Source: JAYQPQ01 sp038145405
Lineage (GTDB): Bacteria; Pseudomonadota; Gammaproteobacteria; Pseudomonadales; GM7GCV1
NCBI GenBank assembly: GCA_038145405.1
Contig: JAYQPQ010000070.1
Location: forward strand, 1-7,704
Reading direction: 5' to 3'
DNA: 7,704 nucleotides
How positions within the stretch are numbered: position 1 is the stretch's first letter; the number at the start of each line of letters is the position of its first letter. Of the stretch, positions 1 to 5,801 are shown one piece after another. The notes below the pieces were generated by a model. It ran no database searches, was not told the DNA's origin, and saw nothing but the letters and a program-made list of their open reading frames with translations. Made by a program: the position numbers and the translations under genes.

Positions 1-165
1 GCCCTGGATCACCGCTATCTGAACGATGTGCCGGGGCTGGAAAATCCGACCAGCGAAAATCTGTCGCGCTGGATCTGGAACCGCCTCAAACCCGACCTGC
101 CTATGCTGAGTGCAGTCGAGGTCAGGGAAACCTGTACCTGCGGTTGTATTTACCGCGGAAAATAA
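1..165 (+). CDS. queD: 6-carboxytetrahydropterin synthase (QueD/PTPS family), C-terminal part
   Basis: The first 54 codons in frame 1 are the C-terminal end of a 6-pyruvoyl/6-carboxytetrahydropterin synthase; the start lies outside the window. QueD converts dihydroneopterin triphosphate to 6-carboxytetrahydropterin in the cytoplasm, the second step of queuosine/preQ0 biosynthesis. Visible family signatures are LDHRYLN near the start of the fragment, with the catalytic Asp-His pair, then GLENPTSENL and the terminal ETCTCGCIYRG, whose Glu is the pterin-binding residue in the family. The match to the E. coli QueD C-terminus is close from memory (LENPTSE, KETCTAGCIYRGE). The usual second Thr/Ala in ETCTxGC is Cys here. 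The gene ends with TAA at 163-165, four bases before a strong terminator hairpin, so it is the last gene of its transcript. Assignment to the family is firm; QueD rather than a paralogous PTPS-like enzyme is likely. Confidence 0.92.
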   Translation, partial: ALDHRYLNDVPGLENPTSENLSRWIWNRLKPDLPMLSAVEVRETCTCGCIYRGK

Positions 166-168
166 TAT

Positions 169-197
169 AGGGCGGCCCGTGAGCCGCCCTTCTTTTT
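169..197. terminator. bidirectional intrinsic terminator between queD and ibpA
   Basis: An 8-bp perfect stem (169-176 AGGGCGGC with 183-190 GCCGCCCT) closes a 6-base loop. On the plus strand it is followed by TTCTTTTT (190-197), which suits termination of queD. On the minus strand the same hairpin is followed by TATATTATTTT (complement of about 159-169), which suits termination of ibpA arriving from the other side. The two genes converge here, so one hairpin serving both is the simplest reading. Confidence 0.85.
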
Positions 198-201
198 GCC
201 C

Positions 202-223
202 ATCGACGACGCTAGCCGTCGAT
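202..223. repeat. inverted repeat spanning the ibpA stop codon
   Basis: ATCGACG (202-208) and CGTCGAT (217-223) are perfect 7-base inverted arms around an 8-base spacer that contains the ibpA stop codon (212-214). There is no T-run directly next to it on either strand, so it is not an intrinsic terminator by itself. It could be an mRNA 3'-end stabilising hairpin or coincidence in the codons for the last residues (ALIDG). Confidence 0.45.
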
Positions 224-658
224 CAGTGCACCTAACGGTTGCGCAGTGCCGATGGTGATCTTCCGCGGCTTCATGGCCTCGGGAATTTCGCGCACCAGAT
301 CGATGTGCAGCAGTCCATCTCGGTAGTCCGCGGAACGCACTTCGACGTGGTCGGCCAGTTGGAAGCGGCGCTCGAAATTGCGTCGGGCAATGCCCTGGTA
401 CAGGTAGTTGGTGTCCTTGCTGCTAACCTGTTTGACGCCGCTCACGCGCAGTTGGTTGTTTTCCTGCTCAATCGTCAGTTCCTCGCGCTGAAACCCGGCA
501 ACCGCCAGGCTGATGCGGTACTGATTCTCGCGGATCACCTCAATGTCGTAGGGAGGGAATCCGCCCTGTTCCGTGGTTTCCAGTGAATCGAGCAGACTGG
601 CCATGCGATCCACCCCAATAAAGGTGCGATACAGCGGGCTCAAATCTATGGTTCTCAT
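212..658 (-). CDS. ibpA: small heat-shock protein IbpA (Hsp20/alpha-crystallin family)
   Basis: This 148-residue protein is an IbpA/IbpB-type small heat-shock chaperone. The family binds unfolding proteins and inclusion bodies in the cytoplasm, without ATP, and hands them to DnaK/ClpB. The N-terminus MRTIDLSPLYRTFIGVDRM matches the IbpA start, followed by GGFPPYDIE (32-40) and the alpha-crystallin domain (about 36-126) with YRISLAVAGF, YLYQGIARRNFERRFQLA and DGLLHIDL. The C-terminal tail has the I-x-I anchoring motif as ITI (134-136). Length is normal for IbpA. The frame stays open upstream to an ATG at 850, but I chose the ATG at 658 because it gives the conserved N-terminus and has GGAGG 7 bases upstream. 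Expression is probably heat-induced at two levels, through a sigma-32-like promoter (746-777) and a ROSE-type thermometer (659-741). It converges on queD and diverges from the 914-7704 operon. Identification is very secure. Confidence 0.97.
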   Translation of the reverse strand: MRTIDLSPLYRTFIGVDRMASLLDSLETTEQGGFPPYDIEVIRENQYRISLAVAGFQREELTIEQENNQLRVSGVKQVSSKDTNYLYQGIARRNFERRFQLADHVEVRSADYRDGLLHIDLVREIPEAMKPRKITIGTAQPLGALIDG

Positions 659-741
659 AACATATCCTCCGATAAGCAATATGTGGTTAGTTAGCCCTTC
701 AGATGAACGGGCTGGATTGGGTCGGCACCGAGCCGGCCCGT
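659..741 (-). promoter_or_regulatory. ROSE-type RNA thermometer in the ibpA 5' leader
   Basis: Read on the minus strand, the leader has three consecutive hairpins. Hairpin I (739 to 719) has an 8-bp stem with one C·A mismatch and loop TCGGT. Hairpin II (713 to 693) pairs AGCCC with GGGCT and continues TTC with GAA past a bulged G. Hairpin III (683 to 661) pairs CATATTGCT with AGGATATG around a 6-base loop, leaving one G unpaired. In hairpin III the U-U-G-C-U segment sits opposite AGGA of the Shine-Dalgarno site, with a single extra G. That is the defining signature of ROSE elements known from rhizobial and enterobacterial small heat-shock genes. At low temperature the ribosome site would be masked; heating would open it. 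The sequence pattern is seen directly; the thermometer function is inferred from the known family. Confidence 0.85.
664..670 (-). promoter_or_regulatory. ibpA ribosome binding site (decides the start at 658)
   Basis: The minus strand reads GGAGGAT, with the GGAGG core at 670-666, 7 bases before the ATG at 658. This is a near-perfect Shine-Dalgarno sequence and supports the short 148-residue form. Its AGGA part lies inside the 3' stem of the thermometer hairpin. Confidence 0.85.
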
Positions 742-745
742 GAGC

Positions 746-777
746 AAATCTGGGTTCACCGCCGAAAATTTCAATAG
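746..777 (-). promoter_or_regulatory. sigma-32 (heat-shock) type promoter for ibpA
   Basis: On the minus strand a CTATTGAAA (-35; the TTGAAA core is at 774-769) is followed after 14 bases by CCCAGATTT (-10, 754-746). The known sigma-32 consensus is CTTGAAA and CCCCATnT with an 11-16 base spacer, so both boxes and the spacing fit, with minor mismatches. Transcription would begin near 741-739, which makes a leader of about 80 bases that starts right at the first thermometer hairpin. This agreement between promoter position and RNA structure strengthens both calls. Confidence 0.72.
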
Positions 778-870
778 CCCTCCTTTCACCCATTGGTGTC
801 GGCTTGGCTGGGATTGCTTCACATCCGCAGAGATTTAGGAAAGTTAACATTTACTCTGAGGTCGACTGTT

Positions 871-876
871 TATACT
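871..876 (+). promoter_or_regulatory. possible -10 element for the five-gene envelope operon
   Basis: TATACT is a 5/6 match to the sigma-70 -10 consensus and lies 37 bases before the ATG at 914. A convincing -35 is missing: TTAACA (844-849) matches 5/6 but the spacer of 21 is too long, and TTTACT (850-855) gives a 15-base spacer with a 4/6 match. The site is the best candidate in the divergent region, but an activator-dependent or alternative-sigma promoter is also possible. Confidence 0.4.
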
Positions 877-913
877 CTGGGGGAACATCTCGCGAAGTTG
901 GCTTTCTAAGCAC

Positions 914-2173
914 ATGATGAAAAGCAACTTGGCCTTGCCACAATGCCTGATTTTGGGCTGCCTCCTCGGGGCGGGCCCGCTGGCAGGCTTTGCTCAGGAT
1001 GTTCAGCTCTCCTTCCCACGCGCCCAGGAAGACTTTCCTGAGCCGGTCATGGTGGTCGAAGATACGCAAGAGAACCGGCGTACTCGCGAAATCATTGCCG
1101 AACTGCGCGAACGCATTCTGCTCGAAGAGAGTCAGCAGGATGCCTTCTCCTCCTCCATCGGAGAAATGTCCTTCGATCTCGGCAACCAGTTGCTGCGCCT
1201 CAATCTTTACGATGAGGCACTGGAGGCCTTTCGTCGCGCGGAGCATTTGCTGCGCATCAACAATGGACTCTACGCATTGGAACAGGTGCCCGCACTAGAG
1301 GGCATGATTCAGACCAATATGCGCCAGCGCGACTGGGAAGCGGTAGACAAGGACATGGAGCGGCTGGTTTGGCTCTATCGCAGGAACAACACGAGCGAGT
1401 CACCCGAATATCTGAAAGTGCTCGAAGACTTTGCCAAGTACCATCTGGCGGCGTATTTCTGGCGAGTTGATCAGCTGGGCATTCTGCATCTGGTGGAAGC
1501 CGAGGAGACGCTGACCCATATCGCCGATGTCAGCCTAGAGAAGGGCTTTCCCTACGATCCGGAATTGTACGAAGCTCTCTCGATAACAAATTTTCAGTTG
1601 AGTCAGTTCGCCAGCTCAAGTGACAGGTATCTCGACGTGCCGGAGCTAGAAAGCCGGGCCGGCATCGGCATCTATATGGCCAATTCCTACCGTCGGGGAC
1701 TGGATTACTTGCGCCGTGGTCGCGAGGTGGCCTTTCAGTCAGACAATTATGTCCACCGCATCCATGCCGATCTTATTTTGGCCGACTGGTATCAGTTGTT
1801 TCTGAAGCGTTTCGAAGCTCAGGAATTCCTGCGACGCGCCTGGAGCTCGGCCAAGGAAGTTGGCATGGAAGATTCGCCTGAATTTGTGCAGCCGCATGTG
1901 CTGCCGCGCTTGGGTTATATGGGCCTCCTGCCGGATCTGCGAGGCGGTCAGAGCGCCGCGCCGATTTATGTTCGCCTCGACGTCGATCAGTGGGGCCTTC
2001 CCCGCAATGTGGAACTGGCGGTTCCCAATGAAGCAGAGGGTCCATCAGAACTTGTGATTGCGGGTAATCGCGCCCTGCGAGACGCACGACAAAGTCGTTT
2101 CCGGCCGGCTATAGTCGACGGCGAACCCGTTGAGTACACCGGTTATGTCCATTCTGTTTTCCTGCGCAACTAG
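914..2173 (+). CDS. secreted periplasmic helical-repeat (TPR-like) protein with C-terminal TonB-C-like domain
   Basis: This 419-residue protein starts with a Sec signal peptide (1-27; Lys3, hydrophobic core, probable cleavage after GFA27). The mature part is largely helical. TPR-like units are visible at about 84-117 (GNQLLRLNLYDEALEAFRRA) and about 283-316 (ADWYQLFLKRFEAQEFLRRA), with related helices between. The last 70 residues (about 348-417) resemble the TonB C-terminal fold: YVRLDVDQWGLPRNVEL, then ALRDARQSRFRPAIVDGEPV, the usual order of a beta strand, helix, and the FRPA-x-x-DG-x-PV turn. There is no N-terminal anchor or Pro-rich linker, so it is not a canonical TonB energy transducer; the domain probably acts in binding. 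The start at 914 is followed by a second ATG at 917; no good Shine-Dalgarno is present. It is the first gene of the operon and overlaps the next by 29 bases. I do not know a named family. The TPR call is moderate. Confidence 0.85.
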   Translation: MMKSNLALPQCLILGCLLGAGPLAGFAQDVQLSFPRAQEDFPEPVMVVEDTQENRRTREIIAELRERILLEESQQDAFSSSIGEMSFDLGNQLLRLNLYDEALEAFRRAEHLLRINNGLYALEQVPALEGMIQTNMRQRDWEAVDKDMERLVWLYRRNNTSESPEYLKVLEDFAKYHLAAYFWRVDQLGILHLVEAEETLTHIADVSLEKGFPYDPELYEALSITNFQLSQFASSSDRYLDVPELESRAGIGIYMANSYRRGLDYLRRGREVAFQSDNYVHRIHADLILADWYQLFLKRFEAQEFLRRAWSSAKEVGMEDSPEFVQPHVLPRLGYMGLLPDLRGGQSAAPIYVRLDVDQWGLPRNVELAVPNEAEGPSELVIAGNRALRDARQSRFRPAIVDGEPVEYTGYVHSVFLRN

Positions 2174-3116
2174 GTCCGGATCGCGCACCCTTTATGGGGT
2201 GGCGCTGCTGCTGGCTTGCCTAGCGCTAGTGGCCTGTGGCTCGCAGTCGAGCTCCAGTTCATCGGGCGCCAGCGTTCCCATGCCTAGCCCATCCGGATCG
2301 GGCAGCACCGGCTCCGGTTCATCCGGATCCAGTTCCAGTTCAGGAGGGAGCACCAGTTCCAGCTCGGGTGGCGGGGCCTCAGGAGGTTCCAGCGCGCCAG
2401 GAGGCGGCATTCAGATTCCGCTGCCATCGCCTTCGGGAAGTTCAGGATCGGGCGCTGGCTCGGCTAGTGGATCTGACGCAGGTGCTTCTGGCGATCAGCG
2501 CGCCGCAGACTCTGGCCAGGGCGATGCTGGTGATGCCAACGCGCAAAGCGGTGGAAGCCAGGGCGATGCCTCGGGTAGTGAGCCTGGAACCACTTCGGGC
2601 GCAAACGGAGAGAGCGAACTGGATGACGCGGGAGAAACAGCCGCCTCTGACGAGGGCGCTCCAACCTTTGAAGAGACCGCGTCGAGTACGGCCAGCTCAA
2701 GTTCCGCATCGGCTGCCAGTGCTGCCGCACGGCGACAGGCACTGGAAGACCTGGAACGTATTCTGGACGATGAACTAGGCACCTTTGATGGTCAGATTCT
2801 CGGCGAGCAAAACAACGCACGTCAGGGTACCGCCGGTACGGTGATCGACCCGTTGGGGATCGGCGAATTTCAGCCCTTCCCGGGTTCTACCGAGACCGCT
2901 GCCAGCATTGCGTCCGGTGGCGAGGAGACGGCGTCGGGCACGCCGGGAGTTGCTCTTCCGGGAGGTGCCGCCGCGCCGGAAGACTATGTGCCGCCGCCCG
3001 ACCCGGATGATGATATTGTGGCCCGTCAGTTGCGCGAAGCCGCCCAGGCTGAACGGGATCCCGCTGTCAGGGCTGCGCTTTGGGAAGAGTACTATAAATA
3101 TAAAGAAAGCTTGTAA
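2145..3116 (+). CDS. Ser/Gly-rich low-complexity lipoprotein with acidic helical C-terminus
   Basis: The product (323 residues from the ATG at 2145) has a lipoprotein signal peptide: Arg10 and Arg14, a hydrophobic stretch LLLACLALVAC, and lipobox LVAC with lipidated Cys31. Residue +2 is Gly, so Lol sorting to the outer membrane is expected. Residues 33-190 are a disordered Ser/Gly/Ala-rich segment that becomes acidic towards its end. They include a duplicated unit, SVPMPSPSG (43-51) and QIPLPSPSG (90-98). A predicted helix follows (ARRQALEDLERILDDELG), then a second low-complexity stretch, and the protein ends in a charged helix, DDDIVARQLREAAQAE through WEEYYKYKESL. An in-frame TTG at 2130 is an alternative start; ATG 2145 gives a better signal peptide length. 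The gene overlaps its upstream neighbour by 29 bases in another frame and ends 2 bases before the next. It may tether or span the periplasm; no function is recognised. Confidence 0.82.
   Translation: MSILFSCATRSGSRTLYGVALLLACLALVACGSQSSSSSSGASVPMPSPSGSGSTGSGSSGSSSSSGGSTSSSSGGGASGGSSAPGGGIQIPLPSPSGSSGSGAGSASGSDAGASGDQRAADSGQGDAGDANAQSGGSQGDASGSEPGTTSGANGESELDDAGETAASDEGAPTFEETASSTASSSSASAASAAARRQALEDLERILDDELGTFDGQILGEQNNARQGTAGTVIDPLGIGEFQPFPGSTETAASIASGGEETASGTPGVALPGGAAAPEDYVPPPDPDDDIVARQLREAAQAERDPAVRAALWEEYYKYKESL
2248..2400 (+). repeat. imperfect Ser/Gly-coding hexamer-rich low-complexity DNA
   Basis: This stretch of the lipoprotein gene is built from recurring short units such as TCCAGT, TCCGGATC and CAGTTC encoding Ser and Gly. 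Repeats are imperfect and mix Ser codons (AGC, AGT, TCC, TCA, TCG). Such tracts vary easily in length between strains without breaking the frame, because the dominant unit is 6 bases. Confidence 0.6.
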
Positions 3117-3118
3117 GT

Positions 3119-4300
3119 ATGCTTTGTAAGATGCTGATAAATAGGTATTTAATATTTTTCCTTCTATTGCTGTCCGGTTGCGCCAGCTACACCGTAAAGA
3201 CCACAGATTTCATTCCGGCGCAGAGCGTTGTGCTGGAAACCCCCGACGCTTACCTGCTGGATATTGGCGTGGTGGTCTTCGAGCCCGATCTGGAGTCCAT
3301 TCCAGACGAGGCGATTCAATTTAGCGGAATTCGTGAGGCTGAATCGGTCTGGGTTGCCGAACAATTGAAGGGAACGCTGCAGGGTACCGGCGCTTGGGGT
3401 GCGGTTCGGGTCATACCCGATGATCGCGTGGTAGTGGACATTCTGATCGAGGGCCGTGTACTGCAGTCCGACGGCGAAATGATGCGTCTTGCTGTTACGG
3501 CGACCGATACCGCTGGACACATCTGGATCGATGACATTTACGAACAGCAAATCAGCCACTACGCCTACTCGCCCAGCCAGGAGAGTTTCGAGCCCTTTCA
3601 GGGCCTTTACAATTCGATCAGCAACGATCTGTTTAATGTCCTGGCGACTCGCACGGCTACCGAGCGCGCAACCCTGCGCAAGATTACGGCAATGCAGTTC
3701 GCCCGACGGTTTTCCCCAGAAGCATTTGACGACTATTTAAGCCTGAAACCGGACGGCACGATGAACTTGGACCGCCTGCCGGCCGAAGATGACCCCATGC
3801 TGATTCGCATCGATCGCATTCGTACCCGCGACGAGATGTTTGTCGACGTGCTGCAGGATTACTACCTGGGATTCGCTTCCAACATGGATGAGCCCTATCG
3901 GGTCTGGCGCGAACAGAGTTACCAGGAAACCTTGCTGATTGAGCAATTGGAGCAATCTGCCCGCGCACGCAAACTGGGCGGGTGGCTGGCCATTATCGGT
4001 GGCGTGGGTGCCCAGTTCAGCGACAGCGAATTGGCGCGCATCACCGGCCAGGTCGCCATCTATGCCGGTCTGGAGGGTATACGCAGTGGCTACACATTCC
4101 AGGATGAGGCTTTGTTGCGCGCACAGGCATTGAGCGAAATGGGAGATTCGCTCGAGCAGGAGCTGGAGCCCAGTGTCATTGAATTACAGGACCGCACCGT
4201 TACTCTGGCTGGCTCGGTACGCGACCAATACGAGGAGTGGCGGATTATCCTTCGCGACATTTATTATGAAGAAACCGGCTACACGCCGCCGTCCGGTTGA
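3119..4300 (+). CDS. 393-residue lipoprotein of unrecognised family
   Basis: The N-terminus has Lys4 and Arg9, a strongly hydrophobic core (YLIFFLLLL) and lipobox LSGC, giving a lipidated Cys21 followed by Ala-Ser. Outer-membrane sorting is expected because there is no Asp at +2. Residues about 45-140 (LLDIGVVVFEPD, then GTGAWGAVRVIP, VVVDILIEGRVLQSDGE, and AVTATDTAGHIWIDDIYE) read as an alternating beta/alpha domain like those in some auxiliary envelope lipoproteins; that likeness is my inference. The middle (150-285) is helical and rich in conserved-looking charged pairs (PAEDDPM, IRTRDEMFVDVLQDYY). Residues 287-323 form a Gly-rich hydrophobic segment that might sit on a membrane or in a protein core. 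The gene begins 2 bases after its neighbour and ends 7 bases before the next, so it is in the same operon. The signal sequence is written with rare codons (AGG, ATA, TTA) in AT-rich DNA. No function is assigned. Confidence 0.88.
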   Translation: MLCKMLINRYLIFFLLLLSGCASYTVKTTDFIPAQSVVLETPDAYLLDIGVVVFEPDLESIPDEAIQFSGIREAESVWVAEQLKGTLQGTGAWGAVRVIPDDRVVVDILIEGRVLQSDGEMMRLAVTATDTAGHIWIDDIYEQQISHYAYSPSQESFEPFQGLYNSISNDLFNVLATRTATERATLRKITAMQFARRFSPEAFDDYLSLKPDGTMNLDRLPAEDDPMLIRIDRIRTRDEMFVDVLQDYYLGFASNMDEPYRVWREQSYQETLLIEQLEQSARARKLGGWLAIIGGVGAQFSDSELARITGQVAIYAGLEGIRSGYTFQDEALLRAQALSEMGDSLEQELEPSVIELQDRTVTLAGSVRDQYEEWRIILRDIYYEETGYTPPSG

Positions 4301-4307
4301 TTTTTCC

Positions 4308-5801
4308 ATGAGCCCTGATAAATCCACAACGATTCATCCCGCCGAGTTTCAGTCGCCTCAGCAGCGCCAATCTGACGCAATTTCAGACCAACCGGCCGCC
4401 AGTTCACGGCCACTAAAACCTGTGCTGATCATGGCGGGTTTGCTGGCTTTGGCGGGCCTTACTCTATTTTATCTGCCTTCGCGCATTGCACCCCCACCGG
4501 ATGTTGCCGCCCTGCCCAGCCAGGATATGGAAGCTGTGCCGCAGGAGCAGCCCTTTGCCGACACCGAGCTTCTGCAGGCACGTCGCGAGGCACAGGACAT
4601 CCTCGCGCAACTGGTTGTGGTGCAGAACGACCTGCAATACCTGGAAGTGGAAACCTGGGCTCAGGACGGCTATCAATCCCTGATCAGCCGCGCCCAACAG
4701 GGGGACAGTCAGTACCAAACGCGTGAATTTGAAGCTGCCTTGGCCAGCTATCAAGCGGCGCTTGCCGAAGCGCAGAACCTGTTGGCTCAACGTCAGCAAT
4801 TTGCCGATCGTCTTATTGAACAGGGCCAATTGGCGTTGACTAACGGCAACGCTCCGGTTGCGACAGAACGCTTTCGCCTGGCGCTTAAGCTGAATCCGGC
4901 TAGCGAGGTAGCGCGCATCGGACGAGAGCGCAGTGCCGTACTGGATGAGGTATCGCAACTAAAACTTCGCGCTGAAGAGAGCGCTGCTTCCGAGGACTGG
5001 GAACAGGCGAAGGTATTTCTGGAGCAAGCCGTATTGCTCGATCCGCGCGACGAGCAGGCGCAACAGGCCTTGGCGCAAGCACAACAGCAAATTACCGAGC
5101 GTCAGTTTCGCGAACGGCTGGCCGAGGGGTTCAATGCTTTGGCTGAGACGCGTTACGCCGACGCGCGCAGTGCGTTTCAGCAGGCCGATCAGCTGCGTCC
5201 TGGCAGCCCCACGGTGCGGGATGCACTGTTGCAGGTCAACAGTGCTGCCGAAACCCGGCAGCGAAACACCTTGCTGGATCGGGGTATGGCAGCCGAATCC
5301 GCCGAGGACTGGCAGGCGGCAGTTAGCCTTTACAAGGACCTGCTGATGCGTAACTCCGCCAATGTCGAGGCGCGAGTTGGTCTGGTGCGAGCCGAGGCTC
5401 GGGCTGGTCTCGATGCCAGAATCGAAGCGGTGCTGGCCGATCCACTAGCGCTTCAGAGCGATGAGGCCTGGAACAGTGCAGAAAAACTTCTGCTCGATGC
5501 GCGCAATCTGCAGGCTCGTACGCCCCGGCTCGCCACGCAGATCGCGCAACTGGAGCTATTGATACGACGTGCGCGAACCCCCATTCAGCTTACGCTGCTT
5601 TCCGATGGCCAGACCCAGATAGAAATTTATCGACTTGGGGTGCTGGGGGCTCTCGAGGAGCATCGGGTGAACATCTACCCGGGAGAATACGTCCTTGTCG
5701 GACGTCGCTCGGGATACCGCGACGTACGACAAAGTATCGAGATCACTGGCGAACAGGCCGCGATGAGCCTGCGCATCGAAGTGACAGAACCTATTAACTG
5801 A
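4308..5801 (+). CDS. single-pass membrane protein with periplasmic TPR-like repeats and C-terminal PEGA-like domain
   Basis: From the ATG at 4308 the product has 497 residues. Residues 1-36 form a polar cytoplasmic tail, 37-57 a transmembrane helix (VLIMAGLLALAGLTLFYL), and the rest is probably periplasmic. A Pro-rich stalk (60-82) leads to Ala/Gln/Glu-rich paired helices of TPR type at about 136-163, 167-199, 218-250, 267-300 and 321-355, several with the x-A-x-x-x-Y/F-x-x-A pattern and LxP turns (LKLNP, VLLDP, DQLRP). The C-terminal 425-493 looks like a PEGA domain: IQLTLLSDG, then NIYPGEYVLVGRRSGYRDVRQSIEI. A longer form from ATG 4266 would add MKKPATRRRPVDFS and overlap the upstream gene by 35 bases; neither start has a clear Shine-Dalgarno. 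TGA overlaps the next ATG by one base, implying translational coupling. It is probably an assembly scaffold. Specific function unknown. Confidence 0.86.
   Translation: MSPDKSTTIHPAEFQSPQQRQSDAISDQPAASSRPLKPVLIMAGLLALAGLTLFYLPSRIAPPPDVAALPSQDMEAVPQEQPFADTELLQARREAQDILAQLVVVQNDLQYLEVETWAQDGYQSLISRAQQGDSQYQTREFEAALASYQAALAEAQNLLAQRQQFADRLIEQGQLALTNGNAPVATERFRLALKLNPASEVARIGRERSAVLDEVSQLKLRAEESAASEDWEQAKVFLEQAVLLDPRDEQAQQALAQAQQQITERQFRERLAEGFNALAETRYADARSAFQQADQLRPGSPTVRDALLQVNSAAETRQRNTLLDRGMAAESAEDWQAAVSLYKDLLMRNSANVEARVGLVRAEARAGLDARIEAVLADPLALQSDEAWNSAEKLLLDARNLQARTPRLATQIAQLELLIRRARTPIQLTLLSDGQTQIEIYRLGVLGALEEHRVNIYPGEYVLVGRRSGYRDVRQSIEITGEQAAMSLRIEVTEPIN

Noticed and set aside
239..586. 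Plus-strand open frame of 115 codons opposite ibpA
   Set aside because: It is the antisense of a secure gene, has no ribosome site and no recognisable protein features.
659..850. Upstream extension of ibpA to an ATG at 850 (64 additional residues)
   Set aside because: The added residues have no IbpA counterpart, and the segment holds the promoter, thermometer hairpins and a strong ribosome site for the start at 658.
851..1246. Minus-strand open frame of 131 codons opposite the first operon gene
   Set aside because: It lies antisense to a coding region with a clear signal peptide and helical repeats; the translation resembles no protein and has no upstream ribosome site.
914..2173. Naming the first operon gene tonB
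   Set aside because: It has a cleavable signal peptide, helical repeats and no Pro-rich periplasm-spanning stretch; only the last 70 residues are TonB-C-like.
2248..2400. Hexamer-rich DNA considered as a phase-variation switch
   Set aside because: Units of 6 bases would not shift the reading frame, and the repeats are imperfect, so on/off switching by slippage is unlikely; length variation remains possible.
2192..2410. Minus-strand Pro/Glu-rich frame that looks like an extensin-type repeat protein
   Set aside because: It is the complement of the Ser/Gly-coding repeats of the lipoprotein gene; the pattern follows from that composition.
4464..4958. Minus-strand frame of 164 codons opposite the TPR-PEGA gene
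   Set aside because: It lies antisense to a gene with a clear membrane helix and repeats, and its translation has no recognisable domain or ribosome site.
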